NCBI GenBank assembly: GCA_025449115.1 | Contig: JAHLKC010000105.1 | Coordinates: 1-64,000, forward strand | From: Chytridium lagenaria | Lineage: Eukaryota; Chytridiomycota; Chytridiomycetes; Chytridiales; Chytridiaceae | DNA: 64,000 nucleotides | Direction of reading: 5' to 3' | In this document: one piece after another, positions 11,293-21,157 of the stretch | How the letters are laid out: the number at the start of each line of letters is the position of its first letter | Numbering within the stretch: the first letter of the stretch is position 1 | Made by a program: the position numbers and the translations under genes | The notes under the pieces: generated by a model | Told to the model about the DNA's origin: nothing | What the model saw: only the letters and a program-made list of their open reading frames with translations | Databases searched by the model: none

Positions 11293-12982
11293 AGACCTTG
11301 TACAGCGTCAAGTGTATTGGGACAGGAAGTGCCGACGTGACCGTAACAAGGTCGTGGGTATAGAGAAGTGTGTCCAAATACACGGAGTCAGGTTTGGACG
11401 AGACAAACCAAGCAGTAGAGTAGACGTTTGGTTCGTGGGATAACACGTGTAAATGAGGTAGCATACACCGTATAGAAAGAGGGTGTTTGATACTCAAATT
11501 GGTTAAGTGTGGTAAGGCGGAAGCTCTTACATTAGGTTGCGTTATAATAATAACGTCGAGAGGATATGCTAGTAAAGCAATAAGGAAACGATCTAGCTCA
11601 TCATCATCCGTAGGCATATAAATATACGGATGTGAGAGTTCTGGAGATGTATTCTGGACAACAGATTCAACATCAATTAATGGGACAGAAGTAGGAAAAC
11701 AAAAATGTTTATTGTTATGATTCCAAACTACTGATGGTACTGATGTAAGACTTTCAAGAAAAAAGGAGCTCACGGCGTAAATGAAGTGAAACGGAACTTC
11801 ATAAGTTGCCATAGCCATGGGCGGAGGTACAGATTCCGGCATCAAGGCTTGAGTTGAGCTATCAAAAGCATCAGTATGTGAAGAAGTATGCGGGATCTTA
11901 CCAGAAGAAATCAAACGAGACAAAACTTCATCAGGGTCTTCAAGATCGGCAAAGGGTCGTCCACTAAAGGGGTCAAAAGAGAACATTTGATAGTAATGGG
12001 CGGGGTAACGACGCGCAGCTGGAGGGGCTGCGGTGGTCCCGGTTGAAGTGGTGCCAGTACTGAGTCGGGTAGACTGAGTACCAGCAGTATTCATAATAGA
12101 CGCATTAGAAGCGTCAGAAGTAAAAGGACCATTACGATGGTCATTCTGAGCAGAGCTCTGACGACTACGAGTATAGTCAGAGTTGTTGTAACTGCCCTGA
12201 CGAGAGCGGTTGTTAAAGTCATTATTGCGAGGAGGATATCCTTGGCGATAGGGTTGGCGCTGATAAGGCTCACGAGCACCATTGCGTATCATTTCGATAT
12301 CCGCACGAAGACTGATGATGTCAACGTCGGATAATTCAGAATCTCCGTCAGAAGTAAGGACAGAGTTCAACGTGTGAATGTACGTGTTGAGCGTACGATT
12401 CACAAGTTCATCACTCATGTTGACAAAAGGCAACGGGAGCTCAGTGTTCTCAGCGATATGAACTAAGAGGTTATCGCGAGTGTTGGGAGCTTTCTTAAGC
12501 TCACGACGGAGGCGAACAACTTCGCGTTGGCTATCAGCAACAACCTGCGTCAAGTTTTCGAATTTCTCATTGAAAGCGTGCATAATAGCAGCAGTCTCAG
12601 AGGAGTCAGACTTAGCAATCACCCGAGGGTGATGAAGCTGCATGTGGTCAACGATATCGTCGACAGTTATAGTGAGATCATCCCACTTCTTTCCAGAGTA
12701 AGACTCCTTCTTGACGAGCGACTTCCATCGGTCGTCTTGACATCCTGAAATAAGGATGGTTTTAAGCCTGTCGTCGCTGAGACGATTAGCAAAAGGCAAA
12801 GACGTGTTAAGATACGTCAGTTTATTGAGAGCTTCAAGAGGACCCATGCGGGAGGTGTCCCATTGAAACTGCTCAACTTTTGTAACAAGATCCGACTCGT
12901 CCGTATTAGGAGCAAAGTTACGGCGAAGGACCTTCTGAAGTTGACTCAACGTCGTTGAGGCTCTAGGAACCAGATGAGCCAC
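11213..12982 (-). CDS. Gag (capsid-like) with extra C-terminal region
   Basis: A 589-residue frame. Residues 1-130 look like a Ty3-type retrotransposon gag/capsid domain: LSQLQKVLRRNFAPNTDE, LVTKVEQFQWDTSRMGPLEAL and ILISGCQDDRWKSLVKKE are typical helices. A coiled-coil stretch (FENLTQVVADSQREVVRLRREL) follows, then an Arg/Asn/Tyr-rich nucleic-acid-binding-like region (YQRQPYRQGYPPRNND...) with no CCHC knuckle. The last roughly 190 residues form a separate hydrophobic region (YIYMPTDDDELDRFLIALL, LDVIIITQPNVRASALPHL) that I cannot assign. Gag packages the RNA in the virus-like particle. Its upstream part is probably in the 13119-14300 frame. Confidence 0.75.
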   Translation of the reverse strand: MAHLVPRASTTLSQLQKVLRRNFAPNTDESDLVTKVEQFQWDTSRMGPLEALNKLTYLNTSLPFANRLSDDRLKTILISGCQDDRWKSLVKKESYSGKKWDDLTITVDDIVDHMQLHHPRVIAKSDSSETAAIMHAFNEKFENLTQVVADSQREVVRLRRELKKAPNTRDNLLVHIAENTELPLPFVNMSDELVNRTLNTYIHTLNSVLTSDGDSELSDVDIISLRADIEMIRNGAREPYQRQPYRQGYPPRNNDFNNRSRQGSYNNSDYTRSRQSSAQNDHRNGPFTSDASNASIMNTAGTQSTRLSTGTTSTGTTAAPPAARRYPAHYYQMFSFDPFSGRPFADLEDPDEVLSRLISSGKIPHTSSHTDAFDSSTQALMPESVPPPMAMATYEVPFHFIYAVSSFFLESLTSVPSVVWNHNNKHFCFPTSVPLIDVESVVQNTSPELSHPYIYMPTDDDELDRFLIALLAYPLDVIIITQPNVRASALPHLTNLSIKHPLSIRCMLPHLHVLSHEPNVYSTAWFVSSKPDSVYLDTLLYTHDLVTVTSALPVPIHLTLYKVCAREDPKQLLLSSEHFLQHPVFTATS

Positions 12983-13118
12983 AGTATCAACTGGGGGTCG
13001 TAAGTTTATGACGGGTTCCAGGTCACGCGGAAAGCGTGCTCCAGATCGTCAAAGGGACGAGCTAGATCCGGCTTAGTCGGATCAGTAACGTACTGTGAGA
13101 GAATACTCTCAATCTTCG

Positions 13119-14300
13119 CTATAAGCGATAGATGGACGCAGGCTGCGGTGAGTCAAGAACCACCGTAGCCATATCATCCTTTGCACTCTTGGCATTCATG
13201 CCATCTTTGATTTTACCAGATCCAGCCAAAGAGGCAGCGGATGAGGACCTGGAAAAAGAAGTGGAACCACCGGCACCAGACATAGTGGGAACGGGAGGTA
13301 TAGGTGAGGGTGGGCTAATAAAAGACCGACCGTCGTTATCTGTATGTGAGAAACGAACTGCACGAGATGAAGTCTCAGCAGTTGTAACTGGAATAACGCG
13401 TGAAGCGTCAATTAATTCGCGTGAAGCGTCGACTAACTCACTGGAAGCAGCAGGGGTTGGACCTGGCTGGATCCAAGAAAGGTTTGAAGGAGCAGAGCGG
13501 GAAGGGAAGCTCTGGTCCAAGAAAGATGATCGACGGCGACGGGTGAGGGAAACCTCGGACTCGATGTCGTCAAAGGCGTCGTCGGCGGTGTCAGGATAGT
13601 GTTCTTCGTCGTCAGAGGTCTCAACAGGGCGAGAGAGACCGGAACGAGGTATAACCGGGCGAGACGGTTGAGATAGACTTACACCAACGACTGGAGAGAA
13701 GTCAGGTAAAGACGGAGAAAATAACCTTTGCCGCGAGTCAATGATCGCGACAGAAGGCGTTGGAACGGATAAATCCGTTAAAGTACCAGGCGTAGAAACG
13801 CGTGGAGGTTGTGCGGGAGCAGAGAGAGCTCGAGCAGCACCTGGAGCTGGGATAGTCGTAAAACGAGAATCCAAAGTAAGCTCGAGGTGAAATGGAGGTT
13901 CCAAGTGACGAGGAGCTGTGGAAACAGGTCCAGGTCCAAGGAATCGAAAGAGATCTGCCCGTGTGAACAGGCTATCGCGGTGAGAGGCGAGGTAGTCGAG
14001 GGAAGCTCTCTCACGGCGAGATCTCGAGTAGGTGACGGCGTCGAAGGTAAGGTCCGTAAGGTGAAAGAGGCGAGGATGGAAGAGAACGCTCCCGTTGACC
14101 GTGATCTCGTCCACAAGTTGCAGCGTAGTAACAAAAGACGAAGAAGACAAAGGCGTACTTACAAAGTTCGTAGTGACGAAGAGGAACCACCAGGTGTCGT
14201 GAACGGAAGGTCGTCCTCGATGGATGTTCGTCGTAAGTGATGCCTTGAAAAAGAAGGCGTCGGATGGGTTTTCAGGTGTAAAAAGAGGATAGTTCTGCAT
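13119..14300 (-). CDS. Gag-region N-terminal ORF (ORF2)
   Basis: A 393-residue frame immediately upstream of gag. The N-terminal 130 residues are ordered-looking (DTWWFLFVTTNFVST..., LVDEITVNGSVLFHPRLFHLTDLTFDAV, RADLFRFLGPGP). The rest is Ser/Pro/Arg-rich with acidic DDEE and DDAFDD stretches. It ends at 13119, but another phase continues with IAKIESILSQYVTDPTKPDLARPFDD towards the gag frame, suggesting that ORF2 and gag are one protein split by indels. I recognise no domain outside the retroelement context. Confidence 0.55.
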   Translation of the reverse strand: MQNYPLFTPENPSDAFFFKASLTTNIHRGRPSVHDTWWFLFVTTNFVSTPLSSSSFVTTLQLVDEITVNGSVLFHPRLFHLTDLTFDAVTYSRSRRERASLDYLASHRDSLFTRADLFRFLGPGPVSTAPRHLEPPFHLELTLDSRFTTIPAPGAARALSAPAQPPRVSTPGTLTDLSVPTPSVAIIDSRQRLFSPSLPDFSPVVGVSLSQPSRPVIPRSGLSRPVETSDDEEHYPDTADDAFDDIESEVSLTRRRRSSFLDQSFPSRSAPSNLSWIQPGPTPAASSELVDASRELIDASRVIPVTTAETSSRAVRFSHTDNDGRSFISPPSPIPPVPTMSGAGGSTSFSRSSSAASLAGSGKIKDGMNAKSAKDDMATVVLDSPQPASIYRL

Positions 14301-14834
14301 CGTTTTTGGATAAGATGGTAAAAGCTTGAAGATTAGCGAAGGAAATCAACAAGGGATCACCAAATATTATAATATGTATTGCATCGCATGGGCAGATCGA
14401 AGCCCATGAGTGCATGTATGAAGAGGCGAGGGAAATCTCCTAATGTGGAGATGAGCCTCGTCGGCATCCTCATTTTCATAATAATAAAAAATAATATTTA
14501 ATTATTACTTTGTGTCACGGTATGTGCAGTACGGGTATCGTCCTAAACGAATTCGGATTAATCCGTTCGAAAATCCGAGAGAGTCAGGAATCGAACTGAC
14601 AACCAAGCGTATCCCCAAGAGTTTAACTTAGGAAATTTGTATGACGTCGTGTCTTATATATTTTCTTTCGAAAAGATAGAGACTGATCCCCGGTGAGTGG
14701 AGGATGAAGAAGAAAATCTATTATTCTAATTATTCCCAAAGAGATTCATTATAAATCTGCGAGGGGATATCTATATCACTACGAGAGGAATAGGAAAGAG
14801 AAGGTAAGGAGAGCCCTTTTTTTGGACTTCATCA
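14301..14834 (-). other. Non-coding spacer inside the retrotransposon
   Basis: Between ORF1 and the gag-region ORF, with no coding frame supported. It contains a 7-bp perfect stem (CATGGGC...GCCCATG, 14387-14408) and a 12-bp perfect palindrome CGGATTAATCCG (14554-14565). Such structure could affect internal translation or RNA packaging, but nothing proves it. Confidence 0.4.
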
Positions 14835-17060
14835 TTAAGAGGATGAATCCAGGACCAAGTCTCGAAGGGTGGGATAAGGTGAGCAGGGTGGAGTTGATGA
14901 AGGACTATCATCATCATCAACTTCAATCGGTTCACCATTATTAACAGGGTTCTCCTCATCAACACGAGCTGCGGGGTCTTCTCGAACGATCAGAGCGGCA
15001 TCAGGAGCAGTGGAAGGTACGAGAAGAGGGGTGGTCTGCTCAGTGAGGGTATGTTTAACTAACACCGATGTTTCAAGCTTAGAACTACTAGTATCCGTTG
15101 GTGGGATAACGGCAAGTGATGAAGTTTGGCCGACTCGAGCTGACGTCTTTGCTAGAAGAGCGAGGGCATCATCCTTCTTGGAGACTGCGAGGGATGGACG
15201 AGCAGGAGAAGAAGGTCCAGACCGACGATGTCGGTACTGGAGGAGGGTAAGTCTCTTAGTAATGCCCTCAACATCAAAGCGTCGAGACTTAGATTCATCT
15301 ACTCCAGGGGCTCTAGGGCGGGACACCGAATGGCGTGGAGCCTTGCGGCGAGAAGAGGAGGCAGAAGGAATGACCTGACGGGGGTCGGGGGGATTGTCAT
15401 CATCACTAACGGAACCAACGGAGGCGGTGGTAGTGTCTGTGAGGGACTCTCCATCCAAATCGATGGCGAGTGCTTCCTTCTTTGGGGTGAGAGGATGGTT
15501 GGGAGGAAGGCGTACATTAGCACTTAAACGCCGAGGGGTGGCCAAAACCAACGCTGGAGGCGGTGGAGGAGGTGGTGGAGGGGACTGGAGCAAAGTAAGT
15601 TGCTTAGCACGAGCCTCTTTCACTTTTAACTGACTTTCAACAAGGACACTGGTCCAGTCGCGACGAATAGAGACGAGAGAGGCGTCGGAGTACGCATGCT
15701 CGTTGTCTAAGTGACGGATGGTGGGCTGGCGGATCCGAAGGAGCGTTTGGAGCTCAGAGGTAGCATCCACAAGCATCTCTCTCACTCCACTAATCGTTTT
15801 GTAGAGGAAAGCACGACGATCATCGACGAGAGCGGTGAAGGATGCAAGTTTCTCGTTGCGGTAAGTCGGGTTGCTTTTGAGCTTGCTCTCGTTGATGACG
15901 ACGTCGACATCTAGGTTCTTCAGGCGTTCCACGAGGGAGAGGACAGCATCGATATTGTATCGATTACTGCCGGGCTCCTTTTCGCGAAGATTGGTGTTGG
16001 AGGAACAAGGGTCGGACGTTCCATCCAAGCAGGGAGATGGCGGAACGTCCCGAGAGGAAGAAGGTGAGGGTGCCTTTGGGCGTACTGTCACCAGGGTGCG
16101 GGGACTAAGGCATCCCTGTTGGCGTTGGATGATGGCACGGTTGCGAGCGGGACCTACTAACTCTTCGTAGGAACAAGGATCATCCACCCTGGGGCGGAGA
16201 AACACCTCCTCGTATTCAGGTAAGGGTTCCTTTCCTTTGACTTTTGAATGCTCAGTGGCAGGTTCGAGGCCTGCCTTGAGCCTGTTAAGTTCGCTGTCCA
16301 ATGGAGCATGGAAAACCTCATCCTCGTCCATTGGGGAAGGATCTCGAGTGGAGTGAAGACCACTAGGGAGGGGATTCTGAGACGACGAGGCGAGATGAGG
16401 GGAGCCCTTGTATTTACCGACGCCACCAGGGTGATGGGATTTAGGCAAAGAGGGGGCAGAAGCCCTATTGGAAGCAGGAGACTCCCTGGATGGTGGGGGT
16501 CGAGAACTCGAAGTTATAGAACCGGAAAGGAGCTTTTGATGCTGGCCAACGGTAGCTCGTGGGTCGAGGATGGTGAGGTTGTGCTTGCGGCACTCCTCAT
16601 CATTAAGGTAGGGTTCAGAGAGTTGTCCCTTCCCTTTTGGCCTTTGGTTTCTGATGAATCTGCTAAGGTTTTCTTGACAGAGCGGCACTCCAAAGATGGC
16701 GCATGTGGCGCGAAATTCGGAAATGATTCCATTGGATCGCTCAGTGATGGAGGGGAGGTCTCTTCCAGCCTTGATCTGGAAGAGGCGGGCATTTTCTGGG
16801 ATGCCAGACCCGGTGAGTTTGGGTCTTTTCTTTTCCACTTTGCCCCCATCTTTGCGAGGGTAATCGTCACTAGCCCTCTTTTTATCGTCACCTCGCTCTC
16901 GCCAGTTGTTGTTGCTGCGGGATGAAGACATGGTGTAGGTAGCGATACTATTAATAAAGTGATTGTCAAACTTATTTTGTATGTTTTCATTTGACAAGTT
17001 TTTCGAAAATATTTTCGAAGTCCCTCGTTCAAGAAGGGGAAACAAGAGTTTCATCGTCAA
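14835..17060 (-). CDS. Retrotransposon ORF1, extra protein upstream of gag
   Basis: A 741-residue uninterrupted frame and the first ORF after the 5' LTR. A later in-frame ATG gives MSSSRSNNNWRERGDD, a plausible alternative start about 43 codons in. After a basic N-terminus there is an ordered segment (ENARLFQIKAGRDLPSITER, CAIFGVPLCQENLSRFIRNQ). A long Ser/Pro-rich region follows, with a possible helical stretch in the middle (LVERLKNLDVDVVINESKL...), a run of nine prolines and an acidic tail. I recognise no family. Extra ORFs before gag are known from giant plant Ogre-type gypsy elements; whether this is comparable is inference. Unlike gag-pol it is free of frame breaks. Confidence 0.65.
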   Translation of the reverse strand: MTMKLLFPLLERGTSKIFSKNLSNENIQNKFDNHFINSIATYTMSSSRSNNNWRERGDDKKRASDDYPRKDGGKVEKKRPKLTGSGIPENARLFQIKAGRDLPSITERSNGIISEFRATCAIFGVPLCQENLSRFIRNQRPKGKGQLSEPYLNDEECRKHNLTILDPRATVGQHQKLLSGSITSSSRPPPSRESPASNRASAPSLPKSHHPGGVGKYKGSPHLASSSQNPLPSGLHSTRDPSPMDEDEVFHAPLDSELNRLKAGLEPATEHSKVKGKEPLPEYEEVFLRPRVDDPCSYEELVGPARNRAIIQRQQGCLSPRTLVTVRPKAPSPSSSRDVPPSPCLDGTSDPCSSNTNLREKEPGSNRYNIDAVLSLVERLKNLDVDVVINESKLKSNPTYRNEKLASFTALVDDRRAFLYKTISGVREMLVDATSELQTLLRIRQPTIRHLDNEHAYSDASLVSIRRDWTSVLVESQLKVKEARAKQLTLLQSPPPPPPPPPALVLATPRRLSANVRLPPNHPLTPKKEALAIDLDGESLTDTTTASVGSVSDDDNPPDPRQVIPSASSSRRKAPRHSVSRPRAPGVDESKSRRFDVEGITKRLTLLQYRHRRSGPSSPARPSLAVSKKDDALALLAKTSARVGQTSSLAVIPPTDTSSSKLETSVLVKHTLTEQTTPLLVPSTAPDAALIVREDPAARVDEENPVNNGEPIEVDDDDSPSSTPPCSPYPTLRDLVLDSSS

Positions 17061-17778
17061 AACAAAAGGTAGACGCGAAAACCCTTTTGAATTTTAGAAA
17101 GGTCGAGCGGACCTATCTAACACGTTTTTGAGCACCGCAATAGGGTGCGTTTCCATAGACATCCTGCTCGACCATCCACTGGCTTCAGGTTTTTGGCCTA
17201 GCCAGGTGGTGTGACAAGCATTTTTGTGAGAAATGTAGTGCGCCGCAAAGGTACGCTACATAGTATCATTGACTTTAATAAGTCAAATATGAAAAATACG
17301 AGCTAAGAGCTCGAAATTTTACGAGGATGTGTAAAACATGCTCGGATTTAGCTTTAAAAGCAAGGTAAGGCCTAGAAGTCGAAAATCGAGTTCTAATAGC
17401 CAAAGTTTCTCAGTAGATAAGGTAAGAGTCCAGGGACTCAATCTAGAGAGGTAGGTATCACTTTAAGCATGACCCACGCGGCGTGAAACGCGGCATAGAG
17501 GTGATGCAGTGATGGTGTGGTCTCTGGTGCCCTTCCATCATCCCAGACTGCCCCAAAATTGGAACAATGGCCAGGACAATGGTAGGTAACACGAGATGAT
17601 TCCAGGCATGCATGGAGAGAGGTAGGAGATCCAGGCACATCCAGAACACATCCAGAGGTCCAGTTTCGGCGGGGGAACGCGTCCAGGTTGGTCCAGAGCG
17701 CAGGTGATGTCGGGTTTGCAAAAGAAACAACGAAAAACAAGCAAAAACCGACGAGAACTCACCAAAACACCCATTTTA
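17061..17778 (-). other. Retrotransposon 5' untranslated leader
   Basis: About 720 bases between ORF1 and the primer-binding site. The short open frames here overlap one another and carry no motif. It is probably the leader with packaging and dimerisation signals, by analogy with other LTR elements. Confidence 0.5.
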
Positions 17779-17791
17779 GGTTGGGCCCCCA
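17779..17791 (-). other. Primer-binding site, complementary to tRNA-Pro(AGG)
   Basis: On the element strand, one base after the 5' LTR, the sequence reads TGGGGGCCCAACC. It pairs perfectly over 13 nt with the 3' end of the mature tRNA-Pro encoded at 61509-61580, once CCA is added (GGUUGGGCCCCCA). The match stops at the next base. This tRNA is therefore the likely primer of minus-strand cDNA synthesis. Confidence 0.92.
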
Positions 17792-17792
17792 C

Positions 17793-18733
17793 TGTGATCT
17801 TCTCTTGACCCATCCCTCCCTACCTAGCTTCGACTAGGGGGTAGGGGAGAAGAGTAAAGGAGTTGCTCCAGCAGAGCAAGTCCACAGAGCACCTAGGGAC
17901 AGGATGTACTCCTGAATCTAAGTGATGTTGTTGTTGTTTGGCGATGGTGTGGGTGAGTGATCGCGAGATTCTGCTTATTTAAAGGGAGAAGGGAACGTGT
18001 TTAGTATCTTCTATGTCGACTTACCTTGCTAATAAACCAATATGAGCACCAGATCGTCTCCTGGCGATCGGGGAGGGCTGAAAGCCTCCTTGCCTTCCTG
18101 CTATGGCACCTTTTGGAACGTGATGATCTCGTTGCCTCACGAGCTGGCACAGGGTAACCTCACTCATCACCTGCCTGCAGCGTCGATCACCGGCTCGGGG
18201 ATCATCAGAGGTGGAATGTAGCCGACCAAGCCTAAGCTAAAGGACACTGACAATGAGGAGGACCCTTGGGCTCCCATCGCAGCCTTCTGCTTCAAACAGC
18301 TGGATTGCGGCTTCACCAGGTGGCAGGGGGTAGAGGGGTGGGCTGCCATCCAAGAAGGAGTGAAGGGAGATCACGGCGAGGCCACGCGCGTGAGATAGAG
18401 GATGGGGGATCAACTCAATATCAATTACTTAATTCAACATGTACAAATTAAATCAAGAAATCTCTCATATTAAAGTAATACACAAAATACAAATAAATAA
18501 TAGACACAACATATGCACACATATATAAACGGCACATATGCGCGCCACCTCCTTCAATAAAAACCCTATAAACATGGGGAAAAAGTATATATAAAAAACC
18601 CAAAGGGAAAAGAAGGGAGGATTCAATATGACGCGTAAATATACGCGTCGACGCGGGATATAACGGAACTCAACGGACTTAGCCAAAATGTCCTTATGAG
18701 CCATAGGCCATGTGAATAATGTAATTCTTCACA
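17793..18733 (-). repeat. 5' LTR of the retrotransposon
   Basis: A 941-bp LTR with TG...CA ends, equal in length to 2567-3507. Differences by eye are about 16 substitutions, five of them within 60 bp of the element's outer end and three in one short A/C/T tract. It should carry the promoter for the genomic RNA; the TATA-like stretch is at 18585-18598. Confidence 0.95.
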
Positions 18734-20185
18734 AGAGGCCTTACCCCCATCCAAAGTTAAACAAAACTGGGACCGTGTTGCTAAAACACAGCCCACAGCA
18801 TATGCTCTATGAGTAGTGTATGAAAAGAATGCTGGCCGCAAGAGACTTGCGCCTAAGCCCATATCCTACACAATGCCTGAAGATAATGATAGTTATCGTA
18901 GTGAGGATGAAGGTGAAGGTATCCCTGATGATACCCCTCCTAGGCCCATAAAGAAACATAAGGGCAAGGCAAAACGTACTTTACGGCAGACTGTACTTAT
19001 AGATTCTGGTGACTAGAATGCTATTGAAAAGAAAGTTCCTCAGTTGGAACCAGATATAGACAATCCTCTGAATGATGATTATCCTGACAATAACTTTGAA
19101 GTACCTTTAGCTATAGAAATGCTAGATGGTAACAATTATATAACCCTTGCCAATACTTGGCCTTATTGACCTCACATATTTACAGATAGTTTCTTATACT
19201 TCTGACAACTAGGTTAGACTATACGTAAGTCTTTTCTTAAAAACGGGAGACTGTGAAGAATTGCATTATTCACATGGCCTATGGCTCAAAAGGACATTTT
19301 GTGTAAGTTGGTTGAGTTCTATTATATCCCGCATCGAAGCGTATATTTACGCGTCCTATTGAATCCTCCCTTCTTTTCCCCTTGGGTTTTTTATACATAC
19401 TTTTTCCCATCTTTATAGGGTTTTTATTGAAGGAGGTGGCGAGCATATGTGCCGTTTATGTGTGTGTGCATATGTTGTGTCTATTATTTATTTGTATTTT
19501 GTGTATTACTTTAATATGAGAGATTTCTTGATTTAATTTGTACCTGTTATTAAGTAGTTGATATTGAGTTGATCCCCCATCCTCTATCTCACACGCGTAG
19601 CCTGGCTGTGATCTCCCTTCACTTGTTCTTGGATGGGAGCCCACCCTCTACCCCCTGCCACCTGTGAAGCTAAAATCCAGCTGTATGAAGCAGAAGTCTG
19701 CGATGGGAGCTGAAGGGTCCTCCTCATTGTCAGTGTCCTTTGGCTTAGGCTTGGTCGGCTACATTCCACCTCTGATGATCCCTAAGCTGGTGATCAACGC
19801 TGCAGGCAGGTGATGAGTGAGGTTACCCTGTGCCAGCCCGTGAGGCAACGAGATCATCACGTTCCAAAAGGTGCCATAGCAGGAAGGCAAGGAGGCTTTC
19901 AGCCCTCCCCGATCGCCAGGAGACAATCTGGTGCTCATATTGGTTTATTAGCAAGGTAAATTGACATAGAAGATACTAAACACGTTCCCTTCTCCCGTTA
20001 TTAAGCAGAATCTCGCGATCACTCACCCACACCATCGCCAAACAACATTAACATCACTTAGATTCAGGAGTACATCCTGTCCCTAGGTGCTCTGTGGACT
20101 TGGTCTGCTGGATCAACTCCTTTACTCTTCTCCCCTACCTCTAGTTGAAGCTAGGTGGGGAGGGATGGGTCAAGAGAAGATCACA
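18734..20185 (+). mobile_element. Truncated second copy of the same retrotransposon, opposite orientation
   Basis: 518 bp of internal sequence (18734-19251) match the reverse complement of 4043-3508, meaning the Pol tail after the chromodomain plus the polypurine tract, and then a third LTR follows. The copy begins exactly at the outer edge of the full-length element's LTR, so the full element probably landed in it, with the other half later lost. The coding remnant has in-frame stops and is clearly older than the full copy. Confidence 0.9.
19252..20185 (+). repeat. 3' LTR of the truncated copy
   Basis: 934 bp starting TGTGAAGAATTGC and ending AGAAGATCACA, homologous to the other two LTRs in inverted orientation, with many more substitutions and small indels. 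Together with 17793-18733 it forms a large inverted repeat with a 518-bp spacer. Confidence 0.92.
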
Positions 20186-21157
20186 CTGTCCAGCGCCAGG
20201 AGAACATCCTGATCTGGGGAGCGAGCGGAGGACTCTGATAAACATTGATAAAAGATATATGTATAAGTTAGTAATTGAATTTCTGAAGACCTCGCCCTCA
20301 AGTCTACTATCATTTGAATATGGTAGACAAGCTCCTAGATAACTTATGGCAGGCGTAAACATCCCTCGTCACCCAAACAGAAATCCCACACCAGGTAATT
20401 TCTACACACGCCCCCACTGTTCCTTGGGATTTCAGTTTAAACCGTGCATTATGCCATGGCAAGAATGTTCCCCTTTTCGCAGCTCTCGGGTTTGAGAGGG
20501 AGAAATTCATATTCTCGCTCATTTAACCTGTTTTTGGACCCTCCTTACACTTGATATATATCTTACAAATGATAGAAAATAGTCAACACGTGGCATTTTT
20601 CCAATTGGGAAGACCGAGTAACAACAACAAAATCACTGACGGTAGCAACATGGAGAAATCCATAAATATAGACGATGATATAATTAACTATTAGAACTTT
20701 TTACCATGTTTTTTGCCTAATACTTTACTGATCTGACTGGCTCCATGTGTGAATCCTGGATATGTATGTATGTGTAGATTCAATTATCTCTCCCATTTTC
20801 AACTTTTCCGCATGCCTCTGCAACTACATTTTACATCCTGAATGATGGGCTTATTATCCGTTCTTTTGTTTTGCCATGGTTATCTCCAGATTCCAGGCTG
20901 GATATCGTACGTAATGGATCATGTTTATCAACTTAACATATGGCGGACCGTAAATAACTCTGCAAACTCGCTAGCACAAATAGTGGCTATTCATAGATTG
21001 AATTTGGACTTTATTCAACTGTTCTTCGGTTGGATTTTGGAGGGGCTAGGATTTACCAAGCGCATGTGTCGTCCAAATCTTTAAGACTCTGGAAAAAAAG
21101 AGAATTGTCGCCCCAACTGTAAAGAATACTCTATTCACCTTCTCCATTCTTGACAAG
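20186..21157. other. Spacer right of the retroelements
   Basis: No gene supported. An 80-residue plus-strand frame (20842-21084) has no recognisable motif. The sequence is AT-rich and otherwise unremarkable. Confidence 0.4.

Larger units (their letters stand above)
2567..18733 (-). mobile_element. Giant Ty3/gypsy chromovirus-type LTR retrotransposon
   Basis: A 16.2-kb element bounded by two 941-bp direct LTRs and coded on the minus strand. In order 5' to 3': LTR (17793-18733), primer-binding site, ORF1 (741 aa), gag region, protease with DTGS, RT with YIDD, RNase H, an EEP (ExoIII-like) nuclease, integrase with D,D-35-E, chromodomain, polypurine tract and LTR (2567-3507). RT-RNase H-integrase order and the chromodomain place it with Ty3/gypsy chromoviruses, normally 5-8 kb; the excess here lies upstream of protease and in the EEP insert. 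By eye the LTRs differ at about 16 positions (roughly 98% identical), so it is fairly young. The frames carry several single-base shifts. No 4-5 bp target duplication is seen: CGACC on the left, AGAGG on the right. Confidence 0.93.

Noticed and set aside
12091..12334. Short hydrophobic frames overlapping gag on both strands
   Set aside because: They are other-phase readings of the Arg/Asn/Ser-rich gag region, with biased composition and no independent support.
14575..14640. tRNA-like T-arm sequence (GTCAG TTCGATTC CTGAC) on the minus strand
   Set aside because: The loop would be 8 nt rather than 7, and I could not build an acceptor, D or anticodon arm around it. Treated as chance structure inside the retroelement.
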